64,000 nucleotides of DNA from Strigamia acuminata. Its lineage: Eukaryota; Arthropoda; Chilopoda; Geophilomorpha; Linotaeniidae. The position numbers were made by a program, and so were the translations under genes. The DNA is taken from NCBI GenBank assembly GCA_949358305.1, contig OX442317.1, forward strand, positions 10,048,186 through 10,112,185, read 5' to 3'. Shown piece after piece: positions 11,013 through 23,117 of this stretch (positions are counted from its first letter, which is position 1; every line of letters begins with the position of its first letter). The notes under the pieces are model-generated. The model made no database searches and had not been told where the DNA came from. It was given only the letters and a program-made list of their open reading frames with translations.

Positions 11013-13450
11013 ATGTCGTCAGCATTTCGGCCCATCCTTTCTCGATTTTCTCGATCCATTTACTCAATCACGGCCATCACACAACGTTCAAACATCTCAA
11101 CACACTTTATTGCATCGAAATTGGACCGAAAACCGTTCAGACTCGCCTCAATCTGGTGCGCCAGCATCGGCTCATTCTCTCGTACAAACATTCCAATAAC
11201 GAGTCAGTATCGTATGACCTCATCCGACACGAATTCAAAGGGCATTCAATCGAGTGTCTCATCACTGCAAGCCAAAAAACGAATGGCGCGCAAGAGAATC
11301 ACGAAACCCGACGGCACGGAGCTCAAAGTACGAAATCCGATCGAATTAAATGGACAGTAGATGATTAGTTTTTGTTTTTGTTTTCGAAAAAAAATTCTTA
11401 GATACCCGAACCGAATAACAGTGGACTCCTTTTTAACCAGGACTCGGGCACAGTGATCGCGTACGCAACGGCGGAGGAATACAACCTAGAGACGTTGGCT
11501 ACTGCGTTGAAGAAACAGGGACTGTATCAACCAGCAGCAATGCCTGAAGTTACTTATTTTTGCGAAGAAATTGCGTGCTGAATTAAATATTCATTTGTTT
11601 GTACCGGTATTTGTAGATGTCAATGATGTTCTTCATGTGTCGGCCAAATATCGAGTCGGAGGGGAATCGAGACAGATTTATTTTTTTAGGTGATAATTTT
11701 GACTGCTTTTGACTGCTTTTGATTGATTTTGATAAATATTTTACTTTTTCAGGGAAGGATCAGTTGTGATGTGGAATGTGCCTGATTTAGAAGTAGTTTG
11801 CAAGTGTTTTTCCAGTGAATTTCATCTAGACCAGACGTAGGCCTAGGCGGGTCGAGTGGAAAGTGCCCGGTCTAAATCTCGAATGATGGATTGTTCGATT
11901 TTATCGAATCGAAACGGTAGTTTGGGCGGTTATTGGACATTGGAAGGGTTTGCGTCCCATGGTTTAGCCGGTCTTGGACACTAGATGGAGCTCACTGTAT
12001 ATTTTGAATTTTGAATTCTTATTTATTTTTTGTTTGTTTTTAAGCGTAATAGTTTGCTTAAATTTCTGAATGAATTTGAAGATAATTCGTATAGTGAGAA
12101 TTTGATCCAGGCTGAGATTGAAACTATTGATTATACATATACAGAGTAAATTGATTAGAGGAACGGGCAGTTAAAAGTTGTCGTTTTGTTTTAGAGATGC
12201 TGTTAAGCCACAAGGTGATCAGTGAGGATGTTGCCACCATGTTCTAGGAGTCGTTTGTTGCTCTGATGTTTTTAAGATAAAAATCGAATTTTTTAGATGA
12301 AAACCAAAATTTTTTAAATAAAAACCGAATTTTTTAGAAAAAAATCGAATTTTTTTGAAAGAAATCGAATTTTTTTGAAAGAAATCGAATTTTTTTGAAA
12401 GAAATCGAATTTTTTTGAAAGAATCGAATGTTTTTGAAAGAAATCGAATTTTTTTTATTAAAAACCGAATTTTTTAGATAAAATTCGAATTTGAGAAAAA
12501 TTTGAACCTTATGTAAAAAATTAACAACAGACTTTCACTTGAATTCATACTTTTAAAGCTGAATAAACAAAACTAGCAATAACCATATTGTATTGGCCAG
12601 TAAACAAAACAAAATGACTGCTCGTATTGCCCAATTACAAAGCATAAATCAGTTTAAACAAGCAAACTAAGACAAAACTTCTAACAAATTTCAGCAACAA
12701 AACTCGACTTGTAAATGGTAAAATTTTACTCAACTCCGAAGGCTCAACAGACCTAGAAAAATACACCTTTTCCAACGCCATAGCGCTCTCGGTCAAACTC
12801 GGCCTGTGGGAAGCTTCCCTAGATCGTTACGTCGACAGTATCGAGTTTGTAACCGAAGTAAACCAATCCTATCCCATCGGGACAAGCACAAATTAAATAA
12901 TAAATTTATTTATTTATTTATTTCTCCAAACAGGACATGAAAATTGGTAAGAAAATAACGATGAGCAGAGAACAAGTTTTACGCAAAATGGGCGAACTTT
13001 TCGCTTTGCGGTGAGATAAGACTAAAATTGCACAAAATTAAAGGGATTGAAAATGATTCTGTTTTTTAGACATCTGATAAACCTGAGCTCCGATTTGTTG
13101 GACACGCCCGACTTCTATTGGGATCGCGAAAACCTCGAAGCGTTGTATCATAAAACATGTAATCACCTTAACATAAGCAAGCGGACGAAAGTGATGAACG
13201 AGAAACTCAACCATTGTAACGAATTGATTCAATTGCTCGGCGACCATTTAAGCGACCGGCACCACGTGCGACTCGAGATCATGATCATAGTGTTAATTAT
13301 GGTGGAGGTGATGTTTGAGGTGTTGCATTATTTAGAGAAAGCATTATCGTCCAAAGACAAACAGTACGTTTAATCTTATCCATCTGTTGCCTATTTATTT
13401 TCAATATTATTTACAGGGATTACAGGGAAGAAAATATTGCACGAATATAA
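11013..13450 (+). CDS. RMND1: RMND1: mitochondrial translation factor, nine-exon model
   Basis: Exons: 11013-11327, 11402-11548, 11617-11689, 11753-11792, 12045-12145, 12695-12857, 12934-13010, 13070-13363 and 13417-13450. Reading through the last donor instead ends at 13373. The first ~30 residues ([15 protein letters not shown]...) look like a mitochondrial presequence. Hallmarks of the RMND1/Sif2 family (DUF155) follow in order: [77 protein letters not shown] and a C-terminal hydrophobic helix ending VEVMFEV. The family acts at the mitochondrial inner membrane and supports mitochondrial translation. The exon 2/3 junction is one base short: the donor gaa/gtt lacks the g needed to complete the GAT codon at 11617. 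This suggests a lost G in a GG pair (assembly error) or a real frameshift. Confidence 0.9.
12290..12500. repeat. Tandem gaaatcgaattttttt repeats in RMND1 intron 5
   Basis: Units of 16-18 bp (gaaatcgaatttttttg and aaaccgaatttttta variants) are repeated about ten times between exons 5 and 6. Confidence 0.8.
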
Positions 13451-13712
13451 TTATAATATATATATAATTAATTATAATATAATTAATTTCGTATATTTTG
13501 ATGAAAATAAAGCACTATATTGAACAAAATACGCGTCAAAAGTGTGCTGAATTTGATTTTGACAAGTTAGAAGAGAATTTAATGGTCTATACTCTTGCTT
13601 TTCAAATTTCTGGTTGAATTAAAGAAAGGACTCGGAGTCACGAGCCGGGAGTCGAACCCAGACAAACCATAACTACTTTATTTTTAACTACGCGGACATG
13701 TTCAAAGAACAG

Positions 13713-14152
13713 TAGGTGCATTCCAAAACGCAGTGTTAGGCGTTTTACGCGTTTCCGTTCCATGTCGTTTTATGGTCGTTTTAGGCCTGTTTAGGAACGT
13801 CAAAACGAAAAATTTTTTTGCCCTCGTTTTAGCAATTTCGTTTTATGAAATATTTATACAATATTTAAAAATCTTTATAAAATGTTCAAATACTGACTAA
13901 TTTTATTTATTTGTGGATGGAAAATGGCTAAGTTTATAACAGCCGACAAATTCACATCAACAATCGCGCCAATATCCAAGCACCATCGACGGCAGCCCTA
14001 ACACCCAAATCGTGTCTGCTAAAACGTGTTTTTATACGTGTTTTCGTTTCAGCCGTGTTAGCCACAGACACGAAATTCTTCCGGATGTGACGTCATAACT
14101 GATAACACGACACGGCTGAAACGGCTTAAACGGGAGTTTTGGAATGCACCTA
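13713..14152. mobile_element. TIR element of about 440 bp (MITE-like, TA target)
   Basis: The ends taggtgcattccaaaac and gttttggaatgcaccta are perfect inverted complements. If the flanking TA is the duplicated target, the TIR proper starts ggtgcattcc. The interior has further inverted gtttcagccgtgtta-type sequence and no coding frame. The ends resemble those of the element at 25639-26104. Confidence 0.75.
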
Positions 14153-14228
14153 GTCACTACAAACTCCACTTTGCTCTCGTGTTCGTAATATCATAGAAAT
14201 TTTGCCATGTGTACAAAAATTGGTTGTT

Positions 14229-14596
14229 GTATTGCACTGCTTTAAGCCGCACGCCATTGGACAAGGGTTAACCAGGTTTTGGAATTACAGTCAAACAGTT
14301 TCTACCAGCATGCCAGTACACAGTGAAAAACCTGGTTTTTTGCTTTTTATTTAAAAGAGCCCGGTTGAATAATTATGTTGGAATTTGGGCCTGAAAATTG
14401 AGTTTTCTTGATATTCTGAAGATTATTACTAAAATTTGGAAAAATTTATAGAAATTTAGGCCAATTTCTTACATTTTAGACATCTGATTGAAAAAAATGT
14501 ACTCACTTACACTGGCATGCCAGTAAAAACGGGGTTTATCGGTATGTCGGTAAAACTCACTACACTGGCATGTGGCTTAAAGCAGGGGAATACGGT
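14229..14596. mobile_element. TIR element, copy A of a dispersed family
   Basis: The left end gtattgcactgctttaagcc pairs with the right end ggcttaaagcaggggaatac in inverted orientation. The inside carries ggcatgccagta/taccggcatgcc-type inverted motifs. A second copy lies at 20449-20752 in a Spätzle-gene intron. Non-coding. Confidence 0.65.
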
Positions 14597-14763
14597 AATT
14601 TTTTATGTGATTTGGTCGGTTTTTACAGAAAGAGCTGTTTTTTTACGACAATGGTTTATTTATTTTTTTTAAAAAGTGGAATCATTTTAAAAAAGAAATT
14701 GGGTAAGTTTTTTTAAAATATTGGATGATTTTTAAACACCCTAAATTTTTTGAAAAAAAATTA

Positions 14764-15297
14764 TCCAACTTTGTTTTTTAAAATGACCCATTTTGTTTTT
14801 TAAAACGACCCATTTTGTTTTTTAAAACGACCCATTTTGTTTTTTAAAACGACCCATTTTGTTTTTTAAAACGACCCATTTTGTTTTTTAAAATGACCCA
14901 TTTTGTTTTTTAAAATGACCCATTTTGTTTTTTAAAATGACCCATTTTGTTTTTTAAAACGACCCATTTTGTTTTTTAAAACGACCCATTTTGTTTTTTA
15001 AAACGACCCATTTTGTTTTTTAAAACGACCCATTTTGTTTTTTAAAACGACCCATTTTGTTTTTTAAAACGACCCATTTTGTTTTTTAAAACGACCCATT
15101 TTGTTTTTTAAAACGACCCATTTTGTTTTTTAAAACGACCCATTTTGTTTTTTAAAACGACCCATTTTGTTTTTTAAAACGACCCATTTTGTTTTTTAAA
15201 ACGACCCATTTTGTTTTTTAAAACGACCCATTTTGTTTTTTAAAACGACCCATTTTGTTTTTTAAAACGACCCATTTTGTTTTTTAAAATGAGCCTT
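14764..15297. repeat. 22-bp satellite (aaaacgacccattttgtttttt), about 24 units
   Basis: The unit of acccattttgttttttaaaa plus cg (22 bp) is repeated about 24 times with almost no variation except cg/tg. The near-identity implies recent expansion or ongoing homogenisation. Confidence 0.95.
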
Positions 15298-15299
15298 AT

Positions 15300-16060
15300 T
15301 TTTTAAACACCCGATTTTTTCAAAAAATTTAGGGTATTTAAAAAAAAATAGGCAGTGTTTTTTAAAAAAAAAATTAGTAAAAAAAAAAATTTATTTTTAA
15401 AAAAAAAAGTTTGGCACTTTTTTTTTTTTTTTTAAAAAAAATTGGTATAATAAAAATTGGTTAATTTTCTTAACAAAGCTGGGCCAGTTATTTTTAAAAA
15501 ATTAGGCCTTTTATTTATTTTTCAAATTGGGCCGGTTTTTTTCTTTTACAAAAATGTCCAGGTCGATATTCCACTTGCTAGCTGGCGTTATTGGGGCTTC
15601 ACTTTTTAGTAACATTTTGTTTCTCATGGAGGTAAACGTTTGCCGAGATGACAAGTTGAGCAATAGAGTTTATTCCACACATCACCATTCATTATAATTA
15701 CAAAATTCTGACAAATAAAATAATTATTTTTTATTATTTTATTTCATTTAATTTGTATTTATTCATTTCATTTCTTTTCTTCTTAATTCGTTTCTCTATT
15801 TTTCCTTTCTTAAACCTTTCTGTTTTCATACTCATTTGACCTGGACGCCCTTTCTTTACCTCGAGGTCTTTATTGCACTTGTTTACATTTTTGGCCTGAA
15901 AATACCCCAATTTGCCAGGTTCAGAGGTCATGGCTTAAAATAGACAAAAGGTAAGGGCTTGTTAGGGAAAGGAATTCAACCAGTGTTTGGGCAGGTTTAA
16001 GTCAAAGGGGGTGACCTGTCCATCAATTGGCATCTTTTCCATCATTCTCTCATTTCTTTT
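15300..16060. other. AT-rich intergenic sequence
   Basis: Long A and T runs follow the satellite. No supported gene. The stretch ends at the promoter/5' UTR of the secreted repeat protein. Confidence 0.5.
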
Positions 16061-16065
16061 CAGCC

Positions 16066-17542
16066 ATGAAGGTTGCAGCTTCACAGGTAAACATATTTTA
16101 CACTTACACACTTTTGTTTTAACGTACATTTTCTATTGAAATACTTTTAAACTTTAAAAATTCACAATACATAAAAATTTTGTATCTAAACGCTAATTTT
16201 TTGTGCTGTTACTCACACAATGGTGGAGATTTGGTTTTTTTTTTACTAGAGATTCTACAGCAGTTGCTTTGCATTAATGTATTAATTTTAAGTATTGTTG
16301 TTTTTTAAATTGCAGTTAACTTTTCTAGCCATCACAGTTGTCCTTATTTCTTTAGTCCGCCAGGCAGACGGCACTTTGAACACAATTTTGCCCACATTAA
16401 GGAATTACTGGACCAAATTATGGGACCCAAATGTCCAAGGAACTGATTCCAAAAACCCAGTGTGGTTAGTAGTGACTCACAATGGGCAGGACCAAATCAA
16501 CAACATCAGCCCTGAACATCAACAAACTCCAAAACCATCTTCAATCTCAAATTCCTACCAATCCAACACACCAAACCCAAATGCACAACCTCAAGTTCTT
16601 AAAGCCAATCCATCAGACCAACCACCACCACCCGCACCTCCATCCCAGGCCAATCAAATGGCAACTGGGGTTTTAATTCAAACTCCAAATATTCCCCAAC
16701 AAATTCAACAAATCCCCCAACAAATTCAACAAATCCCCCAACAAATTCCCCAACAAATCCCTCAACAAATTCCCCACCAAAGCCCCCAACAAAACCCCCA
16801 ACAAATCCAACAAATTCCCCAACAAATTCCCCAACAAATTCCCCAACAAATTCCCCAACAAATTCCCCAACAAATTCCCCAACAAATTCCCCAACAAATT
16901 CCCCAACAAATTCCCCAACAAATTCCCCAAAAAATTCCCCAACAAATTCCCCAACAAATTCCCCAACAAATTCTTCAACAAATGCAACAATTTCCACAAC
17001 AAATTCCTATTTATGAAATCCCCCAAATCCCCAAATCCTTCAGCCAATGGTCATCCCTTAACCCCTCATCATTGCCTGGAATTCCACTTATCCCTAGAGA
17101 CAACCCACATTCTTACTTGTTTGATGTTGTAAACAAACCTGCCATTCCATACCCTGTTGTAGTGCAACCAAGCTCTTGGCAATACCATGTTCCTGCTCAG
17201 CCCATCCAACCAACTGAAGCACCACCAACAATGCAGCATCACACAGTTGAGGCCAACAGTGGGTTTGCAGGATTGCCAGGAAAAATCAAAGCTCATCTCA
17301 CCCTCAACTACATCCCGCCTTCATCAGCTCAAGAAATCCCACTCAACACATTGAAACCGCAAGAAGAGAGCACTGCGACAACTCTGAAGCCAACAACTGC
17401 TGTGGATGTTTCATCTGATTCAACTATTGCAGCCGCTCACAATTCAGTGCAGGAATTAGTGGAAGGATCAGGAACAGCTGTCCCAGATGAGCAGAAATCA
17501 ATTGACAAAAGAACTGTCACTTGGTTCATACATCAACACTGA
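16066..17542 (+). CDS. Secreted Pro/Gln-rich repeat protein, two exons
   Basis: Exon 1 (16066-16086) encodes MKVAASQ and ends at cag/gtaaac. Exon 2 starts at 16316 after ttgcag and stays in frame to 17542. The spliced N-terminus (MKVAASQLTFLAITVVLISL, then VRQADG) is a convincing signal peptide, which supports this start over any in-intron codon. After a short conserved-looking segment (TLRNYWTKLWD) comes a Pro/Asn-rich stretch, then about 25 copies of a 12-bp unit encoding QIPQ/QQIP, then a Thr/Ser-rich tail with EGSG, a possible glycosaminoglycan site. No family recognised. It may be an extracellular matrix, cuticle or mucus protein. Confidence 0.7.
16700..16985 (+). repeat. 12-bp coding minisatellite (caacaaattccc)
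   Basis: The repeat encodes the QIPQ track of the secreted protein. Because it is 12 bp, it also keeps two minus-strand frames open (VGEF- and LLGN-type repeats), which are shadows. Confidence 0.9.
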
Positions 17543-17722
17543 AACAAGCTGCAAAAATGAGATAATCAATTTTTTTTCTCTTAAATTCTTTGTATTGTGC
17601 TAGAAATCATTTATAAAACCATGAAATCTGCATTAAAAATTAACTGTTTTGCATTTTTTTTTGCTCATTTATTTTCGTATTTACAACGTATCAAAACCGA
17701 AACTGAGGAATCGAAACACGGA

Positions 17723-17756
17723 ATTTTACCACCAGAGCGCGCTCTGGTGGTAAAAT
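17723..17756. repeat. Perfect 34-bp palindrome
   Basis: Arms attttaccaccagagcg and cgctctggtggtaaaat meet without a spacer. It lies between the repeat-protein gene and the Spätzle-like gene. No element boundary was recognised around it. Confidence 0.85.
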
Positions 17757-17759
17757 GCG

Positions 17760-18783
17760 TAAACACTCCCTAAATAAATAAATTGATGTAACTGGACGAG
17801 GAACTCATTGAAACGCATCCACGATGCAATTCTCAGCAAATCCACAGCACCGAGCGACGTTTTAGAGCCGATTAGCGTCGACCAACAACAGAACGGTTTC
17901 TGGGAAAACTTTCTTTCAAAATTTTGTCCTAATTTTCTCCCCACCTGGCATTGACCGCACCCACTCGCGTGTATGTCTCCTTGACCCCACCTCTCTTTCC
18001 ACCCTAGTAGCCATTGCCCGCGGTGGGGCGCCACTATAACGTTCATACAGGTGGGGTACCTCAGTCAAATGTGTGTCAGCGTGCAGCGGCTTCTGGGCCC
18101 CACTAATACAACACTCATTTCAATTGGACTTTGAGAAAAATGCATTTTATTGAGGTAAGACCATCAGCATTATTATTTACATCTTCATTTTAGCTTGGAA
18201 AGCACTTAGATGCGCAATAAACAACATTTATTTATATTTATTACATAATAATAATCACTGGCAAACATTAACTCTGCATAATTAATTTTTTTTTATTTTG
18301 GAAAAATATTTTTTAATGTTAAAAAAATCAGCCGTGACATTTTGCTTGATTTAATTCAATTTATTTATTATTTATTAGCGTCCTTCGTTTTTATTTTGCT
18401 TTTAATCACGAATTTAGTAGTGCTCAATTATTTGGGTCAACTTGGGAGAGTTTGACAAGGCCAATTTTATAATAAGAAAGAAAAGAAAAAGAAAAAAAAG
18501 AAGAAAAAAAAATGGTGACTTTTATATTGACACAATTTGTTTCACGAAACTGTTCCCTTTCTATAATTTCCATTCCAAGGTCTTGCTCGGGTCAACAAAT
18601 CCCTGAATGTGTCGGTGGAGGGCGTGGTGGTTGCAGACTTGCACACTCACTTGTCAGACTCGCTCAGACTGAATAATAAGCGTGGGGACACCTGTGGATG
18701 TAGTTCGATGTAGTTTCTAGTTTGTGATGAATCGTCACTTCCGGCATCCATTAGGCCGAGCACGTGCGTTTGGGGTCGCAGCC
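17760..18783. other. Intergenic, upstream of the Spätzle-like gene
   Basis: No gene seen. Short purine runs (18475-18515) and an AT-rich stretch precede a more GC-rich segment from 18590 that probably holds the promoter and 5' UTR. Confidence 0.45.
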
Positions 18784-21597
18784 ATGGCGCGGCTTCTATG
18801 TTACCTCAATGTGTGAAACTCGTTCTATAATCTTAATCTTAATTCACCCGAAATGTATATGTTTGTTTGTGCACTTTGTTTGACATTAATCGTTGTGTTT
18901 TGCAGGTGCTGTTCGCACTCGCCACTTTCGGATTCAGTTTGGACATCCGCGGAGAGATCATTCGAGGTTATCCGTGTATTACGAGATATAATCAGCTTTA
19001 TTGTCCGACACCTGGCAACAATTATCCTAGGTAAATTTATCGCTGAGAAATATGAAATTGTGAAAAATGGGATATTTTCTACTGGTTTTTGTCCCATTTG
19101 GCGGGAAAAGGTGTGTTTCCAGTCTATTTTTGAACACACAGCTGTACTGGGAAAAGGATTTTTTTTTTACACAGTTGTAGAAATTTATGATTTTCTGCGA
19201 AATAAGGTTGCAGGTTTGTGTCCAGTTCATTTTTGAATACACAACTGGACTGGGAAATTGGAAATGTTTTCTGACAGTTAAAAATTTTGTTTTCAATACA
19301 CTTTTAAATTAATAACTCAACTGGAAAATGGAAAACTGACATCAAAACACAATTGATAACATGAAACATGTTAACAAATGTCGCTATTCTCTTTGAAAGC
19401 CTCTCAATTGCACATTATTTTTGATTTTGGTTCCTATATGACGTCATGCTTAGATCTGACCAATTACATCATTTATTCCCCGAGGCTTTGTTGGAACAAG
19501 GTCGTCTGGACACACGAAAAGGTTTAATTACTACTGTCTCTAGATGTCAAGTATTTTAAAATGTTGATTCCATTCATTTGTTGTTTAGCAAATTTTTCAC
19601 GTCTCTTTAGATTCCAGTTTTTATTTTCCTGTTTTGATGGTCGTGGACATTTTATTTTATTTTATTTTATTTTATTTCTTTTATTTTTCTTTTATTTTCT
19701 TTTATTTTTTTAAATGCAGGGAGAAAATTAATTTGTTCATCGATGAAAATAAAGCTCTGATCCGTCGCATGTATGGAGAATTTCAAGTTACACCTGATGA
19801 GCCGTTTTCTTCAAGTGTCCTCGAAACTTTTGATGTCACAGGAGGGCGTTCTCACCGCTCGCGCCAATTTGGATCCACGAATTCGAACCGGTACGTTGCA
19901 TTCCTTTCCACGCAGAAATGAGAATTGCTGGCTTTGCCAGCGTGTTGATACAAAATACAGTTAACTACCACGTGATCATCCCAGCCCATCACAATGCACA
20001 CGCTAGGAAATGAGTTCGTCTTTCCAACATAGCAATAAACATGGTGGCCCAAAAATTGAACGTGTGCAGAACATCTCATGAGTCCTGCTGCAGAGTGCAG
20101 ACACACAAATTTGGAGAAAACGTTTTTAGCTTAATGGACTTTTGCACTTCTTTACTCACCATTCCTTTGATACGATTTATAGTCCCAAAACCTCGTCACC
20201 ATCGTATCAAAATTGAACATCTACGAGTACTGCACAAGGGGTATGGAAACTGTTTGGTGTTTATGCAGACTATGAGGCCGATTGTTAACAAATTAGACGT
20301 AGTTTGAATTGAATAAAAAAAGAAATTTCAAAAATTTGTAGTGAGATTTGGCGGAAACATTATTATTTCTTGCTAAGTAGGGGGAATACGGGAATTCGTA
20401 TCATCCATTGGCCTCTGGAAGCCAGAAATCCTCAATATCGTATTGCCGTTGGACATGGGTTTACCAGAATTTTGGAATTTCAGTCCAACAGTTTATGCTG
20501 GCATGCCGGTACATGTGGAAAGCTGCCTTTTTTATTCTTTTATTTATAATTTGGGAATATTTATAGAAATTTAGGCCAATTTCCTACATTTTGGACATCT
20601 AAAAATGCGTTTATGCTGATTTAGGCTCAATTCTTATTGAAAAATATTTGCACTACTTACACCAGCATGCCGGTAAAAACGGGGTTTATCCGCGTGCCGC
20701 TAAAACTCGCACTATACCCGCACGTGGCTTAAAGCGGGATAATACGATACGTGTTTGCAACTTGACGTCTCCATTTTCGTCTGCAGTTGTGACGCCACGA
20801 CACAACATTGACTCGAGACTTTGGTACTGCTAGGGTTAATGGATCTAGGTTTCATGTTTACACCATGCTGGTCACCTATTTCCATTAGAACACAAAAGTT
20901 AACCAGGATTGGTCCTAGTCGGTACTTAAATGGGTGACGAACATACTGTACGCCATCGGTTTCCAAGTGGGTTTTATGTGGTTTTTACAGCTCTTGGTGC
21001 AAATGCAAGGTTGGGAAGATAAAAAAGTTGTCCCACAGATCGCAGCTTGCACGGCCTAAATTCTCACCCAAGTAATTTACTTAAGGAACCACTATTTGTA
21101 CGTACGTATACTTATTGTGTATACACAGCACTGGCTGTTGCAAACTGAATTCTCAAAGATAGTAAATTGAGTTTTTAAATACTCCGTAACATTTAACAAT
21201 TTTCTCCATTTTAATCAATTTTAATTATTTTATCTTCATAGTGTAGACTCATGTGAATCGTCTGTAGAAATTGTCACTCCTTATTGGGCATCAAACAGCG
21301 CTGGAAAAATTCGTGCCATAGTGAATACTCAACATTTCGAGCAGGCGATCCAACAGGAAGTTTGCCAGTAAGTGATAAAATAATTTTGTAGTATTTTGTA
21401 TTTTGTATTTTGTATTTTTTATCTGCTGGCGGGGAGTTCAGACGAAACGGTGCATCAATGATTGCAGTTGTGAGCAGAAGTACAAATGGCATAGACTGTT
21501 GGCGTATGATCCAGAAGACGACTGCAAAGGCATTTTTATGGACTGGTTCCTTTTCCCATCATGCTGTGTTTGTCGCTGTGCACCACCTCCAAAGTGA
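18784..21597 (+). CDS. Spätzle-like secreted cystine-knot cytokine, five exons
   Basis: Exons: 18784-18810, 18906-19030, 19720-19890, 21242-21367 and 21442-21597. The joined N-terminus [20 protein letters not shown] is a signal peptide. A prodomain follows, with a possible furin-type site (RSHRSR). The C-terminal ~100 residues have the Spätzle neurotrophin-like pattern: [44 protein letters not shown] and [15 protein letters not shown]. Spätzle proteins are processed extracellularly and activate Toll receptors in arthropod immunity and development; I do not assign a numbered paralogue. The exon 4/5 junction is one base short: tgcca/gtaagt would fit if the genome had cag/gtaagt. This is the same type of missing G as in RMND1. 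Confidence 0.85.
20449..20752. mobile_element. TIR element, copy B (Spätzle-like gene intron 3)
   Basis: It shares with copy A (14229-14596) the segments ttggaatttcagtccaacag, ggcatgccggta and aaaaacggggtttatc, plus the ending gtggcttaaagcgggataat. It is shorter at its left end. Non-coding. Confidence 0.6.
20849..20965 (+). repeat. 5S-rRNA-like sequence (pseudogene or SINE3 head)
   Basis: The sequence follows the 5S layout: gtttacaccatgctggtcac at the start, acaaaagttaaccaggattg at the A box, and gtcggtacttaaatgggtga at the intermediate element/C box. Many substitutions exclude a functional rRNA. It lies in intron 3 of the Spätzle-like gene. Confidence 0.5.
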
Positions 21598-21783
21598 CAC
21601 CGAGTTGAAACAATAAGCCATATTTGTTTATTCTTTAATCTGAATCTCAGAATCCACAAGTTTTTTCTCATGGAAAGAAAGATATTTATTGATCTGTTTT
21701 ATGCACGACAAGCATTTGTTGTTGTTTTTTTTTAAAACAAGAAAGAGAAAAAAAAGAAAGATTTTATTTCAGCCAAAGATATT

Positions 21784-21901
21784 TTTTTCCAAAAAAATAT
21801 TTGTTTATAGTCTTGGTGATGGTGAAGAGGGAATGGCATTGTATTATGAATTAATTCAAATAAAACTAAATCCTGAAAAATACAACAAAGGAAAAAATTG
21901 A
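21784..21901 (+). CDS. Possible terminal exon of an unknown gene
   Basis: After an acceptor-like gtttatag at 21804-21811, an open frame reads LGDGEEGMALYYELIQIKL, then NPEKYNKGKN, then stop. The composition is protein-like but I recognise no family and no upstream partner exon. It could be an alternative last exon of the Spätzle-like gene or chance. Confidence 0.2.
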
Positions 21902-21984
21902 AAGAAGTATAATGAATGAAGTCTTTTTATTGTTTGATAGTTAGGAATCGTTGAAAGAAATAATTTCTTACTCGAGGGTCTCAA

Positions 21985-22265
21985 AACAAAGTCAATCTTT
22001 TCCCTTCAATTTTACTACCTTAATTCAATCTTTTCCCTTCAATTTTACTACCTTAATTCAATCTTTTCCCTTCAATTTTACTACCTTAATTCAATCTTTT
22101 CCCTTCAATTTTACTACCTTAATTCAATCTTTTCCCTTCAATTTTACTACCTTAATTCAATCTTTTCCCTTCAATTTTACTACCTTAATTCAGTCTTTTC
22201 CCTTCAATTTTACTACCTTAATTCAATCTTTTCCCTTCAATTTTACTACCTTAATTTTACTACCT
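21985..22265. repeat. 33-bp tandem repeat, about 8 units
   Basis: The unit caatcttttcccttcaattt plus tactaccttaatt is repeated about eight times almost unchanged. Its length is divisible by three, so it produces a repetitive open frame (SFPFNFTTLIQ) that I do not call as a gene. Confidence 0.95.
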
Positions 22266-22354
22266 TTACTCTGAGTGTGGGATGCTGATTGAACGCGTCA
22301 TCCTTTACAACACGGCTGAAAATTGCAGAAATGAATCTATTTTTGAACTGCCAA

Positions 22355-22425
22355 AAATGCATTTTAAGGTGTAAAATGCATTTTAAGGCGTAAAATGCAT
22401 TTTAAGGTGTAAAATGCACATTTTT
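22355..22425. repeat. 18-bp repeat (aaaatgcattttaaggtgt), 3-4 units
   Basis: Short direct repeats of aaaatgcattttaaggtgt/cgt. Confidence 0.8.
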
Positions 22426-22429
22426 ACTT

Positions 22430-23115
22430 ATTTATTTCGTTTCTGAAATAAATACTAATTAATGGTTGTCTAGGGGTAAACTAAAAACTAGGTAAATAAA
22501 ATAAGACAATATTTTTATTACGCTAAATTACAATAATTAGCAAATTAAAATAATAATAAGGAATTTAACAAAGGAATGAAATAAAATGATGAAATGCGCG
22601 TGCAACGTCACGCGAAAATGGCGGAAACGTTTCCCTTCAAAAGCTCACTCACTCGAGCGGCGATGGCTGACTCCGGAGACGCCCGAGCACTAAATTACAG
22701 TGGGAATGTGCGTATCAACTGTGGTTGACTCACGCGAAAGTGCTGGCTTGGCAAACTTAGCAAAGGTAGCAAGAAATGTCTCAAATCACCTAAACGTTAG
22801 TGTGTTGTTTGGTTGTAGGTGAATTCAAGAGTGTGTCCCCAAACAAAGGACAAGGGAGTTATTGCATCAAAATGGTTAATTTGCAGCTCACTCCAGCCAA
22901 ATTGGGGGTGAGGTTTCACCCCCAAGACAGCAGACGTGTGCCAAACCAATTGTAATTAAAAATAATAAACATTTCTAAGTGGTGACAACAAATGTATAAA
23001 AATATACTTGAGAGCAGCACAAGTGTAATAAATATTTCGCAGAATTGATAAAAAAAACTTGTGTTCAGAATAGCTGCTTTAAGTTTTGTGCACCAGGGGC
23101 ATCAAAACTGTAACG
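22430..23115. other. Intergenic, nothing recognised
   Basis: No supported gene, RNA or clear element. A GC-richer stretch at 22590-22760 contains aaaatggcggaaacg. Confidence 0.45.
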
Positions 23116-23117
23116 AT

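Noticed and set aside
13630..13680. Minus-strand gggttcgactcccgg resembling a tRNA B box
   Set aside because: No matching A box or cloverleaf found; may be a tRNA-SINE relic but not supportable.
16599..17047. Minus-strand VGEF- and LLGN-repeat frames
   Set aside because: Antisense shadows of the 12-bp coding minisatellite.
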